This document shows positions 58,915 to 64,000 of a stretch of 64,000 bases of DNA, piece after piece. Both the position numbers and the translations under genes were made by a program. The stretch lies in the NCBI GenBank assembly GCA_022606425.2, contig JAHDVF020001237.1, positions 827,001 to 891,000 on the forward strand, given 5' to 3'. How positions within the stretch are numbered: position 1 is the first letter of the stretch; each line of letters begins with the position of its first letter. This DNA is from Lepidostoma basale (lineage: Eukaryota > Arthropoda > Insecta > Trichoptera > Lepidostomatidae). The notes under the pieces were generated by a model. The model saw nothing but the letters and a program-made list of their open reading frames with translations, did not search any database and was not told where the DNA came from.

Positions 58915-59449
58915 CAGTACACTCCCGATTTTCCGGGGTCGGATTAACCGGGAAGCAGATTATCCGAGAAGTCATTGAAAAAATATTTTATAAAAAAAAT
59001 ATATATTTCACAATAATATTTATATTGCAAACAAAAACTCAAATCTGTCACAATGACATTGGGGGTTTAGTTCACATTTGCGCCACCGCCAACATACGTC
59101 TGTGTGTTTACAATATAGCACCAACATTAAACATTGTCATTAATTTTATTTCACCGTGAAAAAGTATCTATAATAATGGATAAACACAAACGAGTCATAC
59201 TTTCAATTGAACAAAAACTCAAAATAATTCAAAAATTGGAAAATGGTGCAACCGTTAAATATTTATTGAATCAATATAATGTTGGTGAGCAAACTTTATG
59301 GGACATCATTAATAAAATGAGAAAATTGATAGATTTTGCAGGAACATCAGATTGCGCTACTGGCATTTTTTCATGTTTTCAGATTAACGGGGAAATCGAT
59401 TACACGAGATTTTTTTCACCATCCATCCTAGATAATGGAGAGTGTACTG
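58915..59449 (+). mobile_element. Tigger/pogo-like element, internally deleted, TA target duplication
   Basis: The ends CAGTACACTC and GAGTGTACTG are inverted repeats flanked by TA (58913-58914 and 59450-59451). The subterminal regions are also related in inverse. At 535 bp it retains only the start of the transposase gene. Confidence 0.9.
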
Positions 59450-59460
59450 TATCAAGATAA
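59176..59460 (+). pseudogene. Tigger transposase N-terminus (psq/CENP-B-type HTH)
   Basis: MDKHKRVILSIEQKLKIIQK, ENGATVKYLLNQYNVGEQTL and WDIINKMRKLIDFAG give a clear pipsqueak-type helix-turn-helix. The frame then runs into the 3' end of the element. The DDE catalytic domain is deleted. Confidence 0.85.
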
Positions 59461-59461
59461 G

Positions 59462-60140
59462 AAAATGCAAAACATTACATCACTGTAGAGATACACTATA
59501 AAATTTACACTGTGAGTCTAATACCCAAGAAAATTATAATTTTGTCATTGTGATTTGAATAACCACATTAATAAACAAAAATCACAAAATATATTTATTA
59601 AATTGTCAATGTTTCAAATTAAAGCATAAATTAAATCCAATTAATAGTATTTTACAATACAATACATTTTAAATAATTCCTACTCGACAGTATGATACAA
59701 GTGTGATATTTAAGAACATGTATAGTCAATTTAAATAAGTTATAATTAAATATTTAGAAGTATAAAAATAAAAGTAAAAAAAATCTTATTCAATATTGAT
59801 CATTGATCATCGGTATTTACATTTGGGTATAACAAAAGTGTATCTTTAAATTATCTATTCACTACAGTGACATCACTACACATTTATATATTTACTTTAA
59901 ATCCCTTATAATATAATACACAGTAATTTTTATCCAAGATCATTTTCAGAAAATGTAAAATGATAATTTCAATGGTAACCTCTTATTCATCTAATTAAAT
60001 GATCCATTACTTCGGTTCTCTGTGTACATATATGGACACCCTATCAGTCTGTCTTACTCAAGCATCATGGGTAAATCCGGTCCCAGCCGACCCTTTCAGT
60101 CCAAATTATATGTTGTCATCCAAGTATTTATTCTCTAGAC
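59462..60140. other. Intergenic; nothing recognised
   Basis: AT-rich spacer between two DNA transposons. Confidence 0.35.
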
Positions 60141-61004
60141 CAGTGGTTCTCAAAGTGATGTGGATCTATAGAAATCCTCGTGACCGCTGAAGGGGTATGT
60201 GACAAATTAAATTTAATATTGGAGCGCGTAATACATCCGAGTGTCTGCGAATATTTTAATACAAAGTAGAATAACAGACCCATTTTAATTATTACGACAG
60301 CAAAAATAAATAGCAGTAAATAAATTAGTAACAATGTTCACACCCTGAGTTAAATATGTGTATAGAAAGTTACATAAAATACAAGTGAACCTTAAATTAG
60401 AGTCGATTGTTGGAAATCTTTATCCATAAAACTCGGAGAAATGAAAATGAGATGACTATTTGATTGTTTATTGAAAGTAAACCCACAAACTCAAATGAAT
60501 CGGTAAAAATATAGGAGCAATTTATTGAAATATCCATAAATAAGGAGCTGAAATGTAAATGCAATGTTTGTGAACAAGCATACCACAAATTCTGGTTACA
60601 GAAAATGATACGAATTTTATATCCTGCAGTATGGGTCCACTGTACGGAAAATGTTGATTGCTCTCCCATCTGTCTTTTAGTGGAACATGGGTTTAGTGCA
60701 GTTATTAACCTCATTATGAAAACAAGAACTGGAGATCAGTGCTCGTGGAGACTAACAATTTTTACTCACAAATACAGAGCCTAACATCATTAATCTCATA
60801 TCATCCAATCAGGTTCATCCAATTTTCTTTAAACAATTTCAATGAATATCAAAAGTTTTATTTACATTTTATTTTTATGTCACCATTCATCCAAAACATC
60901 AAAGTTATATATGTGATTTTTTTATTATGAAGTTATGTAAAGATATTTCACTTAAGAGTTCATGGTCAGGTTTTGCTACAAGAAGGGGTCTATGAGAACC
61001 ACTG
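60141..61004 (+). mobile_element. hAT element of Charlie/Buster type, old copy
   Basis: The ends CAGTGGTTCTCAAAG and ATGAGAACCACTG are inverted repeats of the Charlie type, flanked by an eroded 8-bp pair (CTCTAGAC / CTTTGGAG). Inside, frames at about 60590-60790 read FWLQKMIRILYP, then LVEHGFSAVINLIMKTRTGD, matching the hAT C-terminal dimerisation block of ZBED5/SCAND3-like transposases. Many stops. Confidence 0.8.
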
Positions 61005-62102
61005 CTTTGGAGTGCAGGAATATTAAATATCCTTTTCATAGTGTGGTCACTCTCTTCTTATTACACTTCACTATAAACTAAAATAATCCTTAATTTATTT
61101 TGTGAGGTAACCAATACAACTATAATAAACTAGACATTGATTGAAAACAAGCTAATAATTAATACATCATATTATTTTGTCTAGATGAATTTATACATAG
61201 AATAGAGATTAAAGTAGTCCAGATGAAACATGAACATGAATAATTTTATGATTAATAAGTAAAACCAAAATAGATTGTACACAGTATAATTACAGATTGA
61301 TTGCAATATATTTGTTCAACAAATATCCCCTTTACACATTTCAAAGTCGTTAGCTCTGCAAAAAACTTATCTGTGTGCTAACATTGAGAACTATATACAT
61401 AAAGATGAATATTTAGAGAATTAAAAATTTAATCAAGTATTTAGAAAATGAGATCTCAGAATGTTAATTTAAAAAAAGCTAAAGCTAAATGATGGTGTGG
61501 AGAAAAAAACACATTGATATGCATGCATCAGAATGCACCAGAAATTCAAATAAAACTCAGATCAGCATATTAGCAGACTGTCAAGATAATTCCAAGAAGG
61601 ACGTAGTACTAAGACTCAAAGGCTAAAGTTGTAATTGTTGGAAAAGAAACATGAACATAAGGAAACATCGAAAAGTCACAGAAATCTTACCTGCTGCTCT
61701 GTAGCAAACAATAATTTACAAAATCTTCTGGACAGCAGTATAAAGAATAGAACATTTGGTTCCTGAGCTAGGCGACATGAGTTCATTTATGGGCCCAACC
61801 CTATGGACGCTCATAATAAGAAGTAAGTATATCAGCTCAAATTGAGTTTGTACAATATTTATCAAATACAATGAATAAAAATCTTGAGTATTAGTCTTTT
61901 TTTACTAAATATGGAGGAAGGAAAAAAAATCTATCAAACTTCACAGCTGGATTACTTACAATACTTGCAAAATATGCAATCAGTTATAATAATCCGCTAG
62001 AAGAAAGTAGGCATTACCAAATATCTTACACACAAACTAGCTTTAACATTCAAATATTGTAAAAAGTTTAAAAACTAAATAAAAATGCACATAAAGAAAT
62101 GT
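61005..62102. other. Spacer / possible long 3' UTR of the RING gene
   Basis: AT-rich, no coding signal. A minus-strand donor-like CAGCAGGTAAGA near 61691, just after an acceptor-like GCTACAG, is unexplained. Confidence 0.35.
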
Positions 62103-63524
62103 TTACAAGAAAATTGGATGAAAACCTTTCCCGTTGAGGGTTTTCCGGCAGGTTGGGCAACGTTTACGTGCGGCCTTCACTTTGATCATACACGTTGTAC
62201 AAAATATGTGACCACAGTACGTAGACACTATATTTCCTCTTATGAGAGTTTCCAGACAAATGGGGCAATCACTGATTCTGCCGGACGTGGAGATTTCATT
62301 GGCTGCAGAATCTGTTGTCGGACTGATTGCTGCTGGGATGGGCGTTGTGTCTACAACAGAAATGATTCGTCCATGCGGTACAGAATCAGGAGTTTGGCTT
62401 TGAACTGGATTTGGATTAGCTGAATTCGCAGCATTAATTGAGGAGTTGATATCAATACCAATTTCAATTTCAACAACTTCGGATAATCGTGGTTTTGAAT
62501 TTTGAGATAGGTCAATGTATTCTATTACATTTTGCCTTTGTGTATTGGGTCTATTTCTAAGCCTTCTCCTTTCAGTTGGCATTAATTGGTCACTATTTGT
62601 ATTTTCAGAATCATTTGGTATTGTAATTGTGGGTATTAAATTAACAATCGAATCCAGAAGAAAGCTATGATTACGACTCTCAATTATTGGCTCCTCTTGT
62701 GGGCGTTGTAAATTGTATTGGAAAAAAGAAGTGATAATAGATGCACATCTTGATAATAAGTGTATCTTTTTCTTAGGCGGAGCTCTTGAAGAATTGGTCT
62801 GGTGGATAAAGTCTGCCACAGAAGGCAGCTGGGGAGGCTCACAGCTCACCGAATCGTCCAACTGTATTACCTCAGTTGGCCTATCTAAAATAGCATTATT
62901 TTCAGCTATGAGCTGATCAACATCAATTATCTCACAATCTGAATAATATGTTTTTTCATCATCTAAAAGCAAATCTATGATATCCGAAGAGACATCTTTC
63001 TTACGTTTCCTAGACCTCTTCCTCGGCCTCTCTAAATCAATAATACTAATGGGTGTATTATCATCATCAGAACCAGATGAGCATTCAATAATATTTTCAG
63101 AATTCACTGCAGGCAATTGATGTTCAACATCTTCAGAAAGTACTTTTATATCTTTTACGTCAGACGATTCCTCTTTTAAGTGAAAATTCACCGGAGATAT
63201 GTTAATGCCACTAGCTTCACTAAATCTTACATTGTTCAAATTTATTGTAATGTTATCATTTGATGTACTGGGAAGTGGTGAAAAGCAGCGAACATCCGGT
63301 GATGGGTCACCTGTACTAACTTCCGGTGATGGGTCACCTGTACTAACTTCCGGTGATGGGTCACCTATACTAACACATTTGATATTTTTTTGAGCAGCAA
63401 AGACACTACTGTTCAAAATATTCTTAATTTTGTCTTGTGTTCTTAATTTTGTCTGTAATGTGTGAAATTTTATTAAATATTCTGTAGATTTTGCAGTTTT
63501 ACTCATTTTTAAGGGATCATCCAT
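62103..63524 (-). CDS. RNF4-type SUMO-targeted ubiquitin ligase, chimeric with CCDC112 exon 1
   Basis: Single open frame of 473 residues from ATG 63524 (MDDPLKMSK). Residues 1-50 equal the CCDC112 first exon apart from a 3-residue insertion. Residues about 52-78 are three copies of a TGDPSPEVS repeat. Then come SUMO-interaction-like motifs: ISIIDLE (159-165), IIDLLLDDE (182-190), EIIDVD (198-203), VIQLDD (219-224), YIDLSQ (336-341), IISVVD (387-392). A basic nuclear signal RPRKRSRKRKK lies at 166-176. A C-terminal C3HC4 RING (C420, C423, C437, H439, C442, C445, C456, C459) ends CRKTLNGKGFHPIFL, close to the RNF4 terminus. Known family role: ubiquitinating poly-SUMOylated proteins in the nucleus (RNF4, fly degringolade); for this gene it is inferred. 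No intron seen. The same 4-codon upstream ORF as CCDC112 precedes it (ATG 63553). Confidence 0.88.
   Translation of the reverse strand: MDDPLKMSKTAKSTEYLIKFHTLQTKLRTQDKIKNILNSSVFAAQKNIKCVSIGDPSPEVSTGDPSPEVSTGDPSPDVRCFSPLPSTSNDNITINLNNVRFSEASGINISPVNFHLKEESSDVKDIKVLSEDVEHQLPAVNSENIIECSSGSDDDNTPISIIDLERPRKRSRKRKKDVSSDIIDLLLDDEKTYYSDCEIIDVDQLIAENNAILDRPTEVIQLDDSVSCEPPQLPSVADFIHQTNSSRAPPKKKIHLLSRCASIITSFFQYNLQRPQEEPIIESRNHSFLLDSIVNLIPTITIPNDSENTNSDQLMPTERRRLRNRPNTQRQNVIEYIDLSQNSKPRLSEVVEIEIGIDINSSINAANSANPNPVQSQTPDSVPHGRIISVVDTTPIPAAISPTTDSAANEISTSGRISDCPICLETLIRGNIVSTYCGHIFCTTCMIKVKAARKRCPTCRKTLNGKGFHPIFL
63299..63372 (-). repeat. 27-bp coding tandem repeat at the fusion point
   Basis: Three near-identical 27-bp units (GTGATGGGTCACCTGTACTA and neighbours) encode TGDPSPEVS repeats. 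They start within two bases of where similarity to CCDC112 ends (63374). Confidence 0.9.
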
Positions 63525-64000
63525 TTTTAATATCACAACTATGGAAGACACATTTAACTGGGATTGACAGTAGCGATAGCTTGGTTGCTATACATATTTT
63601 TAACACGTTTTGGTTGCCATGCATCAAATTATTTATTGTCAATATTATTACCATAGTAACCGGTCTTGATCCATTTATCACTATGGAAGATACATTTGAC
63701 TGGATTGAAGGTAAAGAAAGCTTGGTTACTAGACACATTTTTACAGTTTTCTTTGCATTAAATTACATATTGTTAATATTATTACCATGGTTACCGGTAA
63801 CCACGGTCTTGCCTGAAAAAAAATGCAGAATTATTTTTATAAGTAACTAATTTATTGTTTCTTGAATAATGATGTAAAACATTTTTCAATAGGTTTTATT
63901 ATATTTTAACCCTTATGTATGGAAGCGAAGCATGGAACTGGCAGAAGAAGGATGAGAACAGAATAAATGCGGTAGAGATGAGGTCCCTAAGACGTATGTG
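63374..64000 (-). repeat. Segmental duplication, copy 2 (promoter and first codons of the RING gene)
   Basis: Partner of 56538-57124. It has a 31-bp extra block near 63676-63706 that is itself a copy of the nearby ACTATGGAAGACACATTTAA segment. The LINE-A frame (MYGSEAWNW from 63917) runs off the window end. Confidence 0.95.

Overview
The window is AT-rich, intron-bearing animal DNA with split genes (GT..AG introns), a dense load of non-LTR retrotransposon 3' ends, DNA-transposon remnants and insect-like protein sequences. It is most likely an insect, and Lepidoptera fits best on the compact housekeeping genes and the retroelement style. That placement is inference; no marker in the window proves it.

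Layout. Bases 1-34,190 hold no host gene I can support. They are a mosaic of (a) 'LINE-A', an APE-endonuclease non-LTR family ending in a (TTAG)n tail, with about ten fragments plus deletion derivatives; (b) 'LINE-B', a group of non-LTR 3' ends with (GAA)n tails; (c) CR1/Jockey-like 3' ends; (d) a long foldback (palindromic) element; (e) an hAT element with a clean 8-bp target duplication, a piggyBac-like MITE and another MITE; (f) a 1.9-kb minisatellite at 21.2-23.1 kb. Bases 34.2-63.6 kb are gene-rich and hold six conserved protein genes.

Genes: PSMD14/Rpn11 (26S proteasome deubiquitinase, minus, 3 coding exons); CMC1 (twin-CX9C mitochondrial COX assembly factor, plus, 2 exons), divergent from PSMD14; TSEN2 (tRNA-splicing endonuclease catalytic subunit, minus, 3 exons), convergent with CMC1, with poly(A) signals implying overlapping 3' ends; ATP6V1H/VhaSFD (V-ATPase subunit H, plus, 10 exons over 9.8 kb), divergent from TSEN2; a CCDC112 homologue (coiled-coil protein, minus, 9 exons), convergent with ATP6V1H; and an intronless RNF4-type SUMO-targeted ubiquitin ligase (minus) at 62.1-63.5 kb. 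All exon joins given here were checked for splice consensus and reading-frame continuity by hand.

Most notable: the RNF4-like gene is a chimera. Its promoter, a short upstream ORF, its start codon and about its first 50 codons are a nearly identical duplicate of the CCDC112 promoter and first exon (56538-57124 versus 63374-64000), including a retrotransposon inserted upstream. After a breakpoint inside the copied exon comes a short 27-bp tandem repeat and then a protein rich in SUMO-interaction motifs with a C-terminal C3HC4 RING. Other points worth a second look are a 150-nt, in-frame, GC-rich candidate cassette exon in ATP6V1H intron 4, two LINE-A derivatives sharing an identical internal deletion junction, a 5'-inverted (twin-primed) LINE, and SUMO-interaction-like motifs in TSEN2.
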